A stretch of DNA of 64,000 nucleotides from Eriocheir sinensis (Eukaryota > Arthropoda > Malacostraca > Decapoda > Varunidae). Of this stretch, positions 12,030 to 23,410 are shown in pieces. The stretch lies in the NCBI RefSeq assembly GCF_024679095.1, contig NC_066517.1, positions 18,511,600 through 18,575,599 of the forward strand. The letters are read 5' to 3'. The position numbers and the translations under genes are program-made. The notes under the pieces are model-generated. The model was not told the DNA's origin, made no database searches, and was given only the letters and a program-made list of their open reading frames with translations. The first letter of the stretch is position 1. Every line of letters begins with the position of its first letter.

Positions 12030-12790
12030 GAAGAAAGAGAGAAGAAGAAAACTTATAAATTTTTCCCCCCGATAAAAAAATACTGACAAAGAGAAGGACA
12101 CAGACTCCTACCTGTTACAAAGTCTTCAATTAACCAACAGGTGTGAGTTAGCTAGTGAGTGCCTGGTGTACAGAGAGAGAAAGAATGTTGAAACGTGGAA
12201 GAAGAAAAAACAGATCTCTTTTTTCCCCCGATAAAAGGCACACAAAGAACAGGACGTTGACTCTTACCTGTTAAAAGTATCACCCTAATCAATCGAAAGG
12301 TGTAAAGGTGTGTACAGAAAGAGAGAGAGAATGTTGAAACGTGCAAGAAGAAAAAACAGATCTCTTCCTCCCAAGATAAAAGGTAGACAAAGAACAGGAC
12401 ATGGACTCTTACTTGTTAAAAATCTCAGCCTAATCAATTGAAAGGTGTGAGTTATTTAGTGAAAGAAAAAGTAAATACTGACACATGCAAGAAGAAAAAT
12501 AACTGACCTATTCTTCCCCCGATAAAAGACAGACAAAGACCAGAACATAGACTCACCCTTTACAAAGTTCTAGCGTAATGAAGCGACGCCGTGAGTTAGT
12601 GAGTGGTGGATGTACAAAAAGAAAATAATAGAAAGAAAACCCTGACACGTGAGAGAAGGGAAAACAGACCTATTCCCTAAATACAAGATAAACAAAGAAC
12701 AGAACATAGACTTTTACCAGTGTCAAGGTCTTCGTGTAAACAAGCGACAGGTGAGATTTAATTAGTTGGTCTTGTAAAGGTGTTGAAAAG
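12030..12790. repeat. Degenerate tandem repeat of about 145-bp units, five copies
   Basis: The block CCCGATAAAAG, then ACAAAGAACAGGAC, ACTCTTACCTGTTA and AATCAA-(G/C)-GAAAGGTG recurs near 12068, 12228, 12372, 12518 and 12680. Copies are clearly diverged, so the array is old. Confidence 0.75.
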
Positions 12791-12919
12791 GTGTTGAAAA
12801 GTTGGTGTTGACGCGTGTGGGCAACAAAGGCGTTAATGGCATTACAAGGAAACTAATAGAAACTTGGACCCAACTTTCGTCAACGCAGGAAAAATGTTTA
12901 TATCGAAAGAACGAACGAG

Positions 12920-13365
12920 GAAGTCAAGTTTAAGTGGATTAGATAAAAAGGGAAAAAAACTAATAAAAATAAACTTAGAAATAATTAGAGCAGGCAAATA
13001 AAAGGAAAAAATATGATAAAGCCTCAGGTGGTAATTATTTAAAGTGGAGTAGAGGAAAATAGGAAGGAAATAACTGAAATGTGAAAAAAGGGAAAAAAAT
13101 AATAAAAATAAACTTTGAAATAATTAGACCCGGAAAATAAAAGGAAAAAATATGATAAAGCCTCAGGTGGTAATTATTTAAAGTGGAGTAGAGGAAAATA
13201 GGAAGGAAATAACTGAAATGTGAGAAAAAGGGGAAAAAATAATAAAAATAAACTTTGAAATAATTAGACCCGGAAAATAAAAGGAAAAAATATGATAAAG
13301 CCTCCAGGTGGTAAAGTGGAGTAGAGGAAAATGTAAAGGAAATAACTGAAATGTGAGCAACAGTT
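12920..13365. repeat. 139-bp tandem repeat, about three copies
   Basis: GAAATAATTAGA begins at 12978, 13117 and 13257, a period of 139-140 bp. The unit includes AAGCCTCAGGTGGTAATTAT and AGTGGAGTAGAGGAAAAT. Copies are nearly identical, so this duplication is younger than its left neighbour. Confidence 0.9.
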
Positions 13366-13869
13366 TAAAAAAAAAGCAAACAAATTTAGAATGGAAAAAA
13401 GAGACAAAACAAAAAGAACCAGAACGTAGAGTGTAGTAAAGGGGAAGTGAAAAACGCGGACGTGAATAAAGAGAAAAAATATTGACGGAGGAAAAATGAA
13501 ATGAATTTAGAAGAGAAAAAAAAAAGATGGAGTGTGACGAGATAGAGAAAAAAAAAAAGAAAAAAACAGGCAACGCAATAAAGTATAGATGAGAAATAGA
13601 AATAGAAAATAATGAAAATAAATCCAGTAGAGTCAACTACAAAAAAATGCAAAAGGAAAACAAAACAAAAAAGAAAAAAGAAGGATAAATCGTAGAGAAA
13701 CAAAACAAACAAACAAACACAGACAGACCTTGAGACGATAAATCCGGAACAACAACAACAAAAAAAAAAGATAAAAGAAGAAAAACAAATGGTGAATGAA
13801 AGCTTCGAAAAAAATGAAAAAATAAACAGATTGATGGCATGTTTGAAGAATTTTGAAGCATTTATCGAG

Positions 13870-13911
<42 letters not shown>

Positions 13912-13996
13912 TAAAAGCCAGTTTTTCCACGTAATTGCTGTCCTCGGGCTCAAAATAGGAAGAGTGAAAAAGAGACGAAAAAAAAAAAAAGCGTTA
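13366..13996. other. A-rich sequence with (GT)n
   Basis: Strongly adenine-rich sequence containing AAAAC repeats and a (GT)n run at 13874-13907. No gene is seen. The opposite strand shows phenylalanine/serine-rich frames caused by composition. Confidence 0.6.
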
Positions 13997-14365
13997 AAAG
14001 CAAAAGAGTGAGTGAGTGACTGAGAGATAGTGACTTGGCGAGTGTGTGAAAGAGTATGTGAGTGAGTGAGAGAGAATGAGTAACTAGCCTGTGTGTGAGA
14101 GAATGGGTGAGTGAATGAGTGCATAGATGAGAGAGGAAATGAGAGTGAGTAAATGGGTGACTGTGTTGAAGAGTGAGCGAGTGAGTGAGATAATGAGTAA
14201 CTGAATGAACAAGAATGAATGATAATGAATAAGTGAGTAAGTGAGTGAGATTGGGTGTGTGAGTGAGATGATGAGTGACTGAACGAATGTATGAGACTGT
14301 GGGAAACAATACGAGTGAGTGAGAATGAGTGACAATGAGTAAATGAGTGAGTGAGTGAGACATGA
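13997..14365. repeat. Degenerate GAGT/GAAT tetranucleotide tract
   Basis: Imperfect GAGTGAGTGA units with GAATGAGTAA variants run for about 370 bp. Serine/threonine/histidine-rich frames on the minus strand follow from the repeat. Confidence 0.85.
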
Positions 14366-14960
14366 AGCTTCGAAACACTGACTTGGACGACTGCTTCACT
14401 TCACTTGGCTACGGTTCAGCGGTCAGACAAATGATTAATGAATGTCCGGAGTTCATTACAGGAAGAGGAGAGAAGGGGAGTGCTCGAAATGACGATGCTG
14501 GGGATGTAATGAGAAAATGGGAAATATAGGAAGAGGAGAGGAGGAGAGTGATGATGATGACGAATGATGGGCGTTGGTAATGAGAAAGGGATAACGAGAA
14601 GAAGGAATGTTAAGGAAGAGGAAGATAGTAGTGGAAATGACGATGATGGCGTTGGTAAAAAGAAAGGAATAACGAGAAGAAGAAAATAAAGGAAGAGGAA
14701 GATGGCAATAGAAATAACGATGATAGTGTTGGTAATGAAAAAAGGAGAACGAGAAGAAGAAAAATTAAGGAAGAGGAAGATAGTAGAGGAAATGACGATG
14801 ATGGCGTTGGTAATGAGAAAAGGAAAACGAGAAGAAGGAAATAAAAGAAGAGGAAGATGGCAATAGAAATAACGATGATAGTGTTGGTAATGAAAAAAGG
14901 AGAACGAGAAGAAGAAAAATACGGAAGAGGAGGATAGTAGTGGAAATGACGATGATGGTG
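14366..14960. repeat. About 60-bp purine-rich tandem repeat
   Basis: From about 14560 the unit has GGAAATGACGATGATGGCGT followed by TGGTAATGAGAAAAGG and GAGAAGAAG. About six copies reach 14960, with alternating long and short forms (two-unit higher-order pattern). The first 195 bp is unique sequence with no feature. Confidence 0.75.
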
Positions 14961-15510
14961 ATGATAATGAGAATACGAAGAAAAGAAACACGTGGATAAG
15001 AGAAAGAAAGTTAATTGAAGGAAGAGAAGAATGCGTATAGTGGTAGAAATGATGATGATGACGATGATGATGACGAGAGAACTGAACACGGAGAGAAGAG
15101 AAAAAATAACAAGAACAAGAACTACTAATATTAACACAAGTACAAAAAAAAAAACTGTGAACGTTAAAAAAGATAACGAAGCAGAAGAAAAAGAATAACA
15201 GCAATGAACATGAGCAAAAAAAAATAACGATAATAAGATCTAAAAAAAAAAAAAAGGAAATTAGAAGAAAACGAGACGAAGAAGAAAAACAGGAAACGAA
15301 AACGAGGAAAATAAAGAAAATAAAAACCACAACAGAAAGGAAATGAAGACCCACGCAATATCCTCCTCCTCTTACTCCTCCTCCTCCTCCTCCTCCTCCT
15401 CCTTCTTCCTTCTTCTCCTCCTCTTCTTCCTACTCCTCCTCCTCCTCAGTCTCCTCCTTTTCCTTCTCCTCCTCCTTCTCCTCCTCCTCTTCCTCCTTCG
15501 AACCCGTGCA
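14961..15510. repeat. A-rich spacer and TCC/TTC trinucleotide tract
   Basis: GATGATGAC repeats near 15040-15080 and an A-rich stretch lead into TCC/CTT trinucleotide repeats at about 15361-15500. Confidence 0.75.
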
Positions 15511-15519
15511 AGCGAATCA

Positions 15520-15625
15520 GTGAGCGAGTCTGAGTCAAGTGGTTCGAGGTCTCACAGTGAGTGGTTCGAATCCTGACATCCTCGACCGTTACCAAAAATA
15601 AAAATAAAACAAAAAAAATAACTTA
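15520..15625 (+). mobile_element. Possible tRNA-derived SINE remnant
   Basis: GGTTCGAATCC at 15563-15573 is a perfect Pol III B-box, and TGAGTCAAGTGG about 32 bp upstream is a poor A-box candidate. An A-rich tail of AAAATA units follows near 15593-15620. The body is too short to assign to a family. Confidence 0.3.
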
Positions 15626-16016
15626 GTGAAGACAATAAAAATATGACCCTCAGTTCCGAGCATTGTGGTTTAGCCAAGTTTTATATTTGTACAATGTGAC
15701 TTTATAAATACTTAAGATAACGACAAAAAAAAAGAAGGTTAGGTTCGTCTCTGTACATAAGCCTAGAGAGATATGTGCAAATAAATGTATGTGCGTGCGT
15801 GTGTGTGTTTGTTTTCGCTGTAAACCCCTTTTTAATTGTCACCCTAATTATCATGTAAATTGTGTAATGAATATAATTGGCGGCACTGTGGTTTTTATTG
15901 CTATTGGATTTATGATTATTCGTGTAGCTTATCATTACTGTCATTATTTTTATTATTATTTTTATTACGATTATTATCATTATTATTACTATTATTATTA
16001 CCATTATTATTATTAT

Positions 16017-16072
<56 letters not shown>

Positions 16073-16330
16073 TTATTATCTCTATGGTTTTATTATGTAT
16101 ATTACTACCTTAATTATTATCTTTATTATTATTATCAGTAGTAGTAGTAGTAGTAGTAGTCGTAGTAGTAGTAGTAGTAGTAGCATTGTAGTAAGTCTAT
16201 CCGATTTTATTTTGCCTCCGTGAATACTGCAAATGGTCCTACTTTTATTTTGGTAGTGTGTGTGTATCTTCAATTTATTTCATTCTTATTTCTTTATTTT
16301 ATTTCACTTTCTTTTTTTCTTTTTTTCTGT
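15626..16330. repeat. Trinucleotide repeats arranged as an inverted pair
   Basis: TTA/TTAT repeats from about 15945 lead into (CTA)n at 16018-16072. After 65 bp comes (GTA)n, its reverse complement, at 16137-16187. The pair could fold into a hairpin. The 15626-15940 segment is low-repeat with nothing recognised. Confidence 0.8.
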
Positions 16331-16334
16331 TTAC

Positions 16335-16449
16335 TCGACCTTGGCAGAAGAGCACGGAAGGACACACACCCCGCCCTGACCGCCTGACCCTTGCTTCGAA
16401 TCCCGTGGCAGGCCAGACAAATCAGTATGAAGGCGGGTGTGAAGAAGGA
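16335..16449 (+). other. Candidate exon ending at a strong splice donor
   Basis: A non-repetitive GC-rich segment contains an ATG at 16428 with a short frame (MKAGVKKE) that runs straight into GAG|GTAAGT at about 16450. It could be a first coding exon or an untranslated leader exon, but it has no recognisable homology and such a short match can arise by chance. Confidence 0.18.
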
Positions 16450-16479
16450 GGTAAGTTGTGTCGTGTGTACTGTAGATAG

Positions 16480-17245
16480 TGTTGTGTCTAGTTTATCTAT
16501 CATTATTATCATCATCATCATTTTCTCCGTCATCACCCTTCTTTTGGTACCACTTCATCACTGTCTATCTCATTATCTTCACTTTTATTATCATTATTAC
16601 AACTATTATCTTCATTTTCTCCGTCATCACCCTTCATTTGCTACCCCTTCATCACGGTGGATCTCATTATCTTCACTATTATTATCATTATTATTACTAT
16701 TATTATTTTCTCAGTTTTCACCATCTCCTACCACGATATCATCACTGTATCTCTATCATTATCATTTTGAACACTATCATCATCATCACTTTCTTCACCC
16801 TCACCATTCCCTTGGCACTCATTTATCACGGTATCTCATTATCATCACTATCATTATCATTATCACCACCATCATCACACCGTATCTCATTATCATCACT
16901 ATCAATATTACCACTATCATCTTTATTTCCTCCGCCATCTTCATTCTCGAGACACATTTTCATCACACGGTATCTCACTATCATCACTATCCTTATCATT
17001 ATCACCACCATCATCTTCATTTCCTCCGCCATTTTCACTCTCCAGCCACGGTCTCATAACGGCACCTCTCATTATCATCTCTATCATTATCAATATTACC
17101 CTCTATCATCTTCATTTCTTCCGCCATCTTCATTCTCCAGACACATTTTCATCACGGTATCATTATCATCACTATCCTTATCATTATCACCACTATCATC
17201 TCCATTTTCTCCGCCGTCTTCATCCTCCAGCCTCGGTCTCATTTT
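16480..17245. repeat. Degenerate tandem repeat of ATC/ATT units, about 120 bp
   Basis: TCTCATTATCATCACTATCA, TTCATTTCCTCCGCCATCTT and CATTCTCCAGACAC recur about every 120-125 bp, roughly six times, with added trinucleotide drift. Confidence 0.8.
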
Positions 17246-17409
17246 CCTCCCCTCCTCCTCGCTAATGTGGTTCGTGTTTTCCTCTCCTTGTCTGCCGGAA
17301 AGTTCGCAGTGTGCCCTCCGCCGTAAAATTAAGTACATATGTTATTTAGCCTAATATCCTAACTGTCACGCTTTCTAGTCCTCTTCCTCCTCTTCCTTCT
17401 CCTTCTCCT
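17246..17409. other. Short low-repeat spacer
   Basis: Includes non-repetitive sequence around 17260-17350 followed by CT-rich DNA. No feature recognised. Confidence 0.4.
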
Positions 17410-17815
17410 TCTAACTCTCCTCATTCCTATTCCTTTTCTTCCCCTTCCTCCTCCTCCTCCTGCTCCTCTTTCTTCCCTTTGTTTGTCTTTCTTCCTCATT
17501 CGTATTCCTTTTCTTCCCCTTATTCCTCCTTCTGCTCCTCGTTCTTCCCTTTGTCTTCCTTTCTTCCTCACCCCTATTCCTTTTCTTCCCCTTCCTCCTC
17601 CTCCTGCTCCTCGTTCTTCCCGTTGTTTGTCTTTCTTCCGCAATCGTATTCCGTTTCTTCCCCTTCCTCCTCCTCCTGCTCCTCGTTCTTCCTTTTGTCT
17701 TCCTTTCTTCCTCACCCCTATTCCTTTTCTTCCCCTTCCTCCTCCTCCTGCTCCTCGTTCTTCCTTTTGTCTTCCTTTCTTCCTCACCCCTATTCCTTTT
17801 CTTCCCCTTCCTTTT
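17410..17815. repeat. Pyrimidine-rich minisatellite of about 65-72 bp, six copies
   Basis: CCCTATTCCTTTTCTTCCCC and CTGCTCCTCGTTCTTCC recur six times. Arginine/lysine-rich frames on the minus strand and serine/phenylalanine-rich frames on the plus strand come from this array. Confidence 0.85.
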
Positions 17816-18595
17816 TCTCCTTCTTACTCTTTCTTGCTTCTCTTCCTTTTTACTTCTCTCTCTCACTCTGCCTTTTTTTTCTTTGTTTTTCTCTTCCTCT
17901 TCCTCATCTTTCTTTGACTTCTGTTCCTCACACGACTTTCTATCATCTTCATTCTCCTCTTCTTCACGCCATTTTCCTCTTTGTTGTCTTCTTCCTGTTC
18001 CCCTTTCTTCCTTTTTTTATCTTTTCCTGTATCCGCATCTTCCTACTTCTCCCATTCATTCTCCTCTTTCTCACGCCACTTTCCTCTTTATACTCCTCTT
18101 CCTGTTCCTCTTCTTTCTTATCCTTATCTGCATCTTCCCATTCCTCTTCCTTCTACTTCATCATTCATGTTGGCTCCTTTTCCTCCTCTTCCTCCTCTTC
18201 CTCCTCCTCTATTTACCACAATCCGTTTTCCTTTTTGCTGCAGGCTAATATCACACTCTCGTTTCCTCCCTCCTCCCCTTATATCACTTTATCTTATCAG
18301 TTATCTATTCTCTACTCGTCTTTCTACTTCCTTTTATACGCCCAGCCTCCTCTGCCTCCTCTTTCTCTGCTTACTACTCTTTTTCTTCCATACTATCGCT
18401 ACACAAACCTAATATGGCCCTCCCTTTTCCTCCTTTCTCCCTTTTTAGTTGTTTTATTCAGTATCATATTCCTACTACTTCGTATTATCCACGGTTTCTC
18501 CTCCTCTTCCTCCTTCTCTGTTTACTACTCCTCTTCCTCCTTCCTGCTACACAAGGCTAATATCGCACTCTCTCACTCCTTTCTCCTTTTTTAGC
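17816..18595. repeat. CT-rich low-complexity tract
   Basis: TTCCTC/TTTCTTCC-rich DNA with weak tandem structure (TCTCCTCTTTCTCACGCCA-like phrase near 17950 and 18060). No gene. Confidence 0.7.
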
Positions 18596-18599
18596 TATT

Positions 18600-18955
18600 T
18601 GAGTCCTCTCCAACTTCGCTGAAATACAAACGCGTAAACACAATCTCAACTTCGCGGCACTAACTCCAGCAGTAGGCCAGCGGAAAGTAGTGCATTGCGA
18701 CTCTTGGATAATAAAAGTGCAATAAGAGGCTCCCTGCGCGCGGCAATCGCTGAGGAATGGTGCGACGCTGCGGGACCAGATGCGCGACAACTATTGCAAA
18801 ATACAATTAGTTCTCGTGTTACGACGTGTGCGACTTACGACCGCTGGCACTTACGGCCTGGCCAGTACGATAATCAGATCAGCTTCAGGAACTTTGATTT
18901 ATCATTTCCAATCATATAAATAATATCAGTGATTAAATTTTGTTAACGATGCTTG
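18600..18955. other. Low-repeat island, part 1
   Basis: Non-repetitive sequence with CpG-containing words. A + frame at 18695-18919 has a peptide (LRAAIAEEWCDAAGPDAR, then a Leu/Gln-rich stretch and SSRV) whose spacing vaguely resembles the C-terminal part of Tc1/mariner transposases. The likeness is too weak to call, and an upstream stop precludes extension. Confidence 0.3.
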
Positions 18956-19450
18956 CTTTAATACTGCTATTTGTGAGAGTGTGATTGCTTTTATTCAGAA
19001 ATCGATTAACACGATATGCTGGGTACGATGGTCTGGTAATGCTAGTCACGATCGCCGTCGCCGGCGCCTACCGGCGCTGGAAATGTCGCTCTGCTAGACG
19101 TACGTTACGACTATCTTAAGTAGATCCCCTTGAATGCCGATCATTGCCGGTGTCGAAACGACGTTGTTACGACGTTGTGGAGATAGACATCCGACAGTCG
19201 CAGCTTTTTCCCAACGGGTGATAGATGTCGGGGAGGGCCTCGATTGTGGCCCGACGGTGGGAGGGGCCAGGACCCACGGGGAGTCCATGATCGTGACTGT
19301 GTGACCGCGACCTAACCCAGGGTACAGCGCTAAGTCCAAACTATCGTACGCCATCACCCCGGACACCAGTTAACACGATGCCCCCTCCCTTGACCCCGTT
19401 ACCAGCCTCCCTAATGTGATTTTCCTAGTTATTAAAGCTGTATTGCCCTT
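18956..19450. other. Low-repeat GC-rich island, part 2
   Basis: Contains the palindrome-like CGCCGGCGCCTACCGGCG near 19060 and many CpGs. TTAACACGAT occurs near 19006 and again near 19372, so it may be an unrecognised repeat of about 370 bp. The minus-strand open frame here has no similarity I know. Confidence 0.35.
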
Positions 19451-20164
19451 ATTAACATCGCCGGTTAATTGCCCGCGCCCTGTCGATTAAACATGACGTA
19501 TGGATCCGTGCGACGCTAACTTCATCTTCCGTGTGAGTGATGGTGACACTTCGCAGGTAATAATGACGGCGTGACATGGACGATGGAAGGTTAATTAGCA
19601 TCCACCTGGTGTTGATATACCGTTTAGGGGCCGAGGGAGGGAAGGGGAAGGGTTGCGTTTGGTGATTCATGTCCAGGTAAGCGGTTTTGTTTAGTCTTCT
19701 GTGACCTGGATGTGTGTGATGGCGACGGGGAGTGAATTGGTCTAATGTTTTTGTTTTCCTTATTGTGTTTCTATGTTTTATTATGTGTTTATGCGTTTCG
19801 TAATTCATGTCAAGGTAAGATACTTCATTAATTCCTCTGTAGCCTACGTGTATCTGATGGCGACGAGATGAGTGAGTTGATGTTTGATGTCTTTCTTTTC
19901 TTTTGCCGTTTTTTCATGGTTTTTCGTTTTTATGCGTTGAACAATCCACATTAGTGGCGGGAATGAGTGAGCTGATGTATAGACTGCAACAGCTTCCTTG
20001 TTACATACAAGTCAATCCAGGGAAGGGAAAATAGTTAAGAAAAGGATAAGTACAAGAGGATGGAAAGAGACTGCACGAGGCCACCGTGTTGAAAAGGTAC
20101 AAAAAAAAAAAACTATGGTCTCTCCAAGAAGAGGAATAACTACGATGATGAACAATACTACAAA
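19451..20164. repeat. Diverged tandem units of about 145 bp
   Basis: ATTCATGTCCAGGTAAG at about 19665, ATTCATGTCAAGGTAAG at about 19802 and a more diverged copy near 19940 each lead into a GATGGCGACG motif and T-rich DNA. Flanks are unique. Confidence 0.6.
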
Positions 20165-20336
20165 CCGTCAAACGAACGAAAACACGAGCAAAACAGATAA
20201 ATTTGGAACACAATAAGAGAACATGAAAACTAGCGACACAACAAACCACCAAATACACAATTAAAACAGATAATTTTAGGATATATTTAGAGGACATGAA
20301 TACGAGCAACACTACAAACAAACAAGTACACCACCA
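20165..20336. repeat. About 80-bp tandem repeat (left part)
   Basis: AAAACAGATAAATTTGGAAC, AAGAGAACATGAAAAC and ACACAACAAACCACCAAA recur with about 80-bp spacing. The array is split by the hAT element at 20337 and resumes at 21116-21240. Confidence 0.75.
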
Positions 20337-21115
20337 CAGTGGTTCTCCACTGGTGGTCCATGGTGACCTTTGGGGTGGTCCACAGGGTGTCGACTGTATT
20401 TAGTAATAAACTGGAAAATGAATGTACTTAATATCAAATTTTATTGAAAGTTCTGTGCGAACGTTAATCAAGATAAATAATTGACCATTCATTTTATTAT
20501 ATTATTAATATTTAAGAAATGTATTGGCAACCTTTAAGTTGTAGCTGCTAAGTAGCACTTCGAGTCATTTTCATTTTCTAAATTTAATCTATTATAAAAC
20601 GAATATCCATGATTTCCTGTACGAGTAGAAGTAACGAGCCATTTCGTTGACTCCTTTCAGCTGCCGCGCGGCTACATATTACACTGTCGTCAAGTGCTGC
20701 AGCGAGTAGTAGCCTAGCCGCCACCGAACTGCCGAGCTGACTGGTTGTATTATTCGTCCTGCATCCTAACACTGAGAAGCTTGTCAGTGAGAAGAGAATC
20801 CAAAAGTCTATTGCAAAGTAAATAATTCATCAAATTTGGAAGGATAGTGTTGATTACTTGTATATTCCTCCATGATTTCAAAATCCTGTTTGTTATAAAT
20901 AAATTTCACGTCAAAATGATAGTTATGTATGCATAATTTTCCAGTAAATTATGTTTATAAGAAATATATTTCAGATTAAAATGTTAGCTGGCCATTATGT
21001 TATATTATTTCTTGAATTTGTTTTGAAGAAATATATTTCAAACAAAAAACATGGTCCACGACATACCTTTTATTGGGTTGGTGGTCCGTGACCTGAAACG
21101 AGCTGAGAACCACTG
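20337..21115. mobile_element. Non-autonomous hAT-type element
   Basis: The left end reads CAGTGGTTCTCCACTGGTGG. The right end, on the opposite strand, reads CAGTGGTTCTCAGCTCG, with a further GGTCAC-GGACCACC block inside. CAGTGGTTCTC is a classic hAT terminal sequence. The body is 779 bp with no transposase frame. Flanking 8-mers (CACCACCA and CACTGGTA) match only partly, so the target duplication has decayed or is absent. It interrupts an 80-bp tandem array. Confidence 0.8.
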
Positions 21116-21340
21116 CACTGGTAAAACAGACGAATTTAGAATGTAATAAGAGGACATGAAAACGAGCAATACTACAGACAAACAAAAAAACAAACGTTCA
21201 AGCGGATAAATGGGAAAAAAATCAAGAGCAAGTAAAAAAAACGAGCAAAAAAAAAACAATTCATGAACGCTTCCGATACGCAACACCATCAACACAAACA
21301 AACAAAAACACAAACAAACGCAATATGACAGTAGCAGTAG
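21116..21340. repeat. About 80-bp tandem repeat (right part)
   Basis: AAAACAGACGAATTTAGAAT and AGAGGACATGAAAACGAGCA continue the array from left of the hAT element, decaying into A-rich sequence. Confidence 0.7.
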
Positions 21341-21880
21341 GAGGAGGAGGGAGGGGAAGGCAGTAGGAGAGGAGGACGAGGAGGGGAAGAGGGCATTCAC
21401 CGGAGGAACAAAAAAAAAAGAGGGGAGGGGAAGAGACTTGGAATTTGTTTTCTATTTCCTCTTTCTTTATTTGGCATTTAATACTCCATTTTTCAAGCCA
21501 ACAAGCGTGCAACGGGAAGGACCGACGCATCCACGAAATACATGTGTGTGATGGGGAGACAAGATTCGCAAGGGGGAAGAGGGGAGAGAAGGAAGGGAAG
21601 AAGGGGGAGAATGTGGTGGTGGTGGTGGTGGAGGCGGAGGGAAGAGGAGGAGGGGAATGTGATAAGGGGTGGTGGTCTTGGAGTGGGAGGAGGAAGAGGA
21701 AGGAAGGGGAGGAAGAAGGGGGAGAGGGAAGGTTGTGGTGAGGGAGGGAGGGAGGGCAACGGAAGGGGTATAAATAGTGGTAGTTGAGAGATAATGAGGA
21801 GAAATAGGATGAGGGGGAGGAGGAAGGGAGAAATTAAGATTGTGAGGGTGTGGGAGAGGGAAGGGAAGGGAAGGTTATGT
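21341..21880. repeat. Purine-rich low-complexity tract
   Basis: GGA/GGAA-rich DNA with a short (GGT)n near 21613-21632. The 21430-21545 part is less repetitive, but no gene is seen. Confidence 0.65.
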
Positions 21881-23410
21881 GAAGGGAGGGGAAGGAGAGA
21901 AGGAAAGGAAAGGGAGAGGAAGGTAAAGGAAGGAAGGTTATGTGAAGGGAAGGAAAGGAAAGATGGAAAGGAAAGGGATGTGATGGTAAAGAAAGGGAGA
22001 AGGAAGGGAAGGTTATGTGAAGGGAAGGGAAGGAAAGATGGAAAGGAAAGGGATGTGAAGGTAAAGGAAGGGAAAAAGGAAGGAAGGTTATGTGAAGGTA
22101 AGGGAAGGAAAGAAGGAAAGGAAAGAGATGTGAAGGTAAAGGAAGGGAAGGTTATGTGAAGAGAAGGGAAGGAAAGAAGGAAAGGAAAGGGATGTGAAGT
22201 TAGAGGAAGGGAGAACGGAAGGAAGGTTATGTGAAGGTAAGGGAAGGAAATAAGGAAAGGAAAGGGATGTGAAGGTAAAGGAAGGGAGAAAGAAAGGAAA
22301 AAAGGAAGGAGGGAATGATATGTGAAGGTTAAGAAAGGAAGGGGGAAAGAAAGAAAGGAAGAAGGGAAAGAAGGAGAAACGGAAGGAAGGTTATGTGAAG
22401 GTAAGGGAAGGAAAGGAAGGGAGAAAGGAAGGAAGGTTATGTGAAGGTAAGGGAAGGAAAGAAGGAAAGGAAGGGAGAAAGGAAGGAAGGTTATGTGAAG
22501 GTAAGGGAAGGAAAGAAGGAAAGGAAAGGGATGTGAAAGTAAAGGAAGGGAAAAAGGAAGGAAGGTTATGTGAAGGTAAGGGAAGGAAAGAAGGAAAGGA
22601 AGGGAAAAAGGAAGGAAGGTTATGTGAAGGTAAGGGAAGGAAATAAGGAAAGGAAAGGGATGTGAAGGTAAAGGAAGGGAAAAAGGAAGGAAGGTTATGT
22701 GAAGGTAAGGGAAGGAAATAAGGAAAGGAAAGGGATGTGAAGGTAAAGGAAGGGAAAAAGGAAGGAAGGTTATGTGAAGGTAAGGGAAGGAAATAAGGAA
22801 AGGAAAGGGATGTGAAGGTAAAGGAAGGGAAAAAGGAAGGAAAGGAAGGTAAGTGAAGGAAAGAAGGAAAGGAAAGGGATGTGAAGGTAAAGGAAGGGAA
22901 AAAGGAAGGAAGGTTATGTGAAGGTAAGGGAAGGAAAGAAGGAAAGGAAAGGGATGTGAAGGTAAAGGAAGGGAGAAAGGAAGGAAGGTTATGTGAAGGT
23001 AAGGGAAGGAAATAAGGAAAGGAAAGGGATGTGAAGGTAAAGGAAGGGAAAAAGGAAGGAAGGTTATGTGAAGATAAGGGAAGGAAATGAGGAAAGGAAA
23101 GGGATGCGATGGTAAAGGAAGGGAGAAAGGAATGAAGGTTATGTGAAAGGAAGGGAAGGAAAGAAGGAAAGGAAGGGTATATGAAGGTTAAGGAAGGAAG
23201 GGAGGGAAGGAAAAAAGGAAGGAAGAAAGGAAGGAAGGAAAATAAGGATAAGGTATAGCAAGGGAGCAAGTTCAGATAAGAAGGGAGTATAGAAGGGAGA
23301 AAGGAAGGTAAGAGAAGTAGAAGCAAGGGAGAAAGGGAGGGAAGGTTGTGCGAAGAGAAGAAAAAGACGAAGGTAAAATAAGGGAGAAAGGTAAGTCAAA
23401 GGGAGAAATT
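21881..23410. repeat. Purine minisatellite of about 75 bp, roughly 18-20 copies
   Basis: AAGGAAGGTTATGTGAAGGT and AAAGGGATGTGAAGGTAAAG alternate along 1.5 kb. Single units are about 75 bp, and some copies lack the second half. The minus strand reads a 300-codon Phe/Ser/Pro/Leu repeat, a composition effect. Confidence 0.88.

Noticed and set aside
17411..17866. Arg/Lys-rich minus-strand frame
   Set aside because: It is the reverse translation of a pyrimidine-rich minisatellite.
19094..19366. Minus-strand open frame in the GC-rich island as a gene, or the island as an rRNA fragment
   Set aside because: No known domain, and only a short CTTAAG-containing word recalls 28S rRNA, which is too little for a call.
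22391..23326. 311-codon Phe/Ser/Pro/Leu frame
   Set aside because: It is the minus-strand reading of the 75-bp purine minisatellite.
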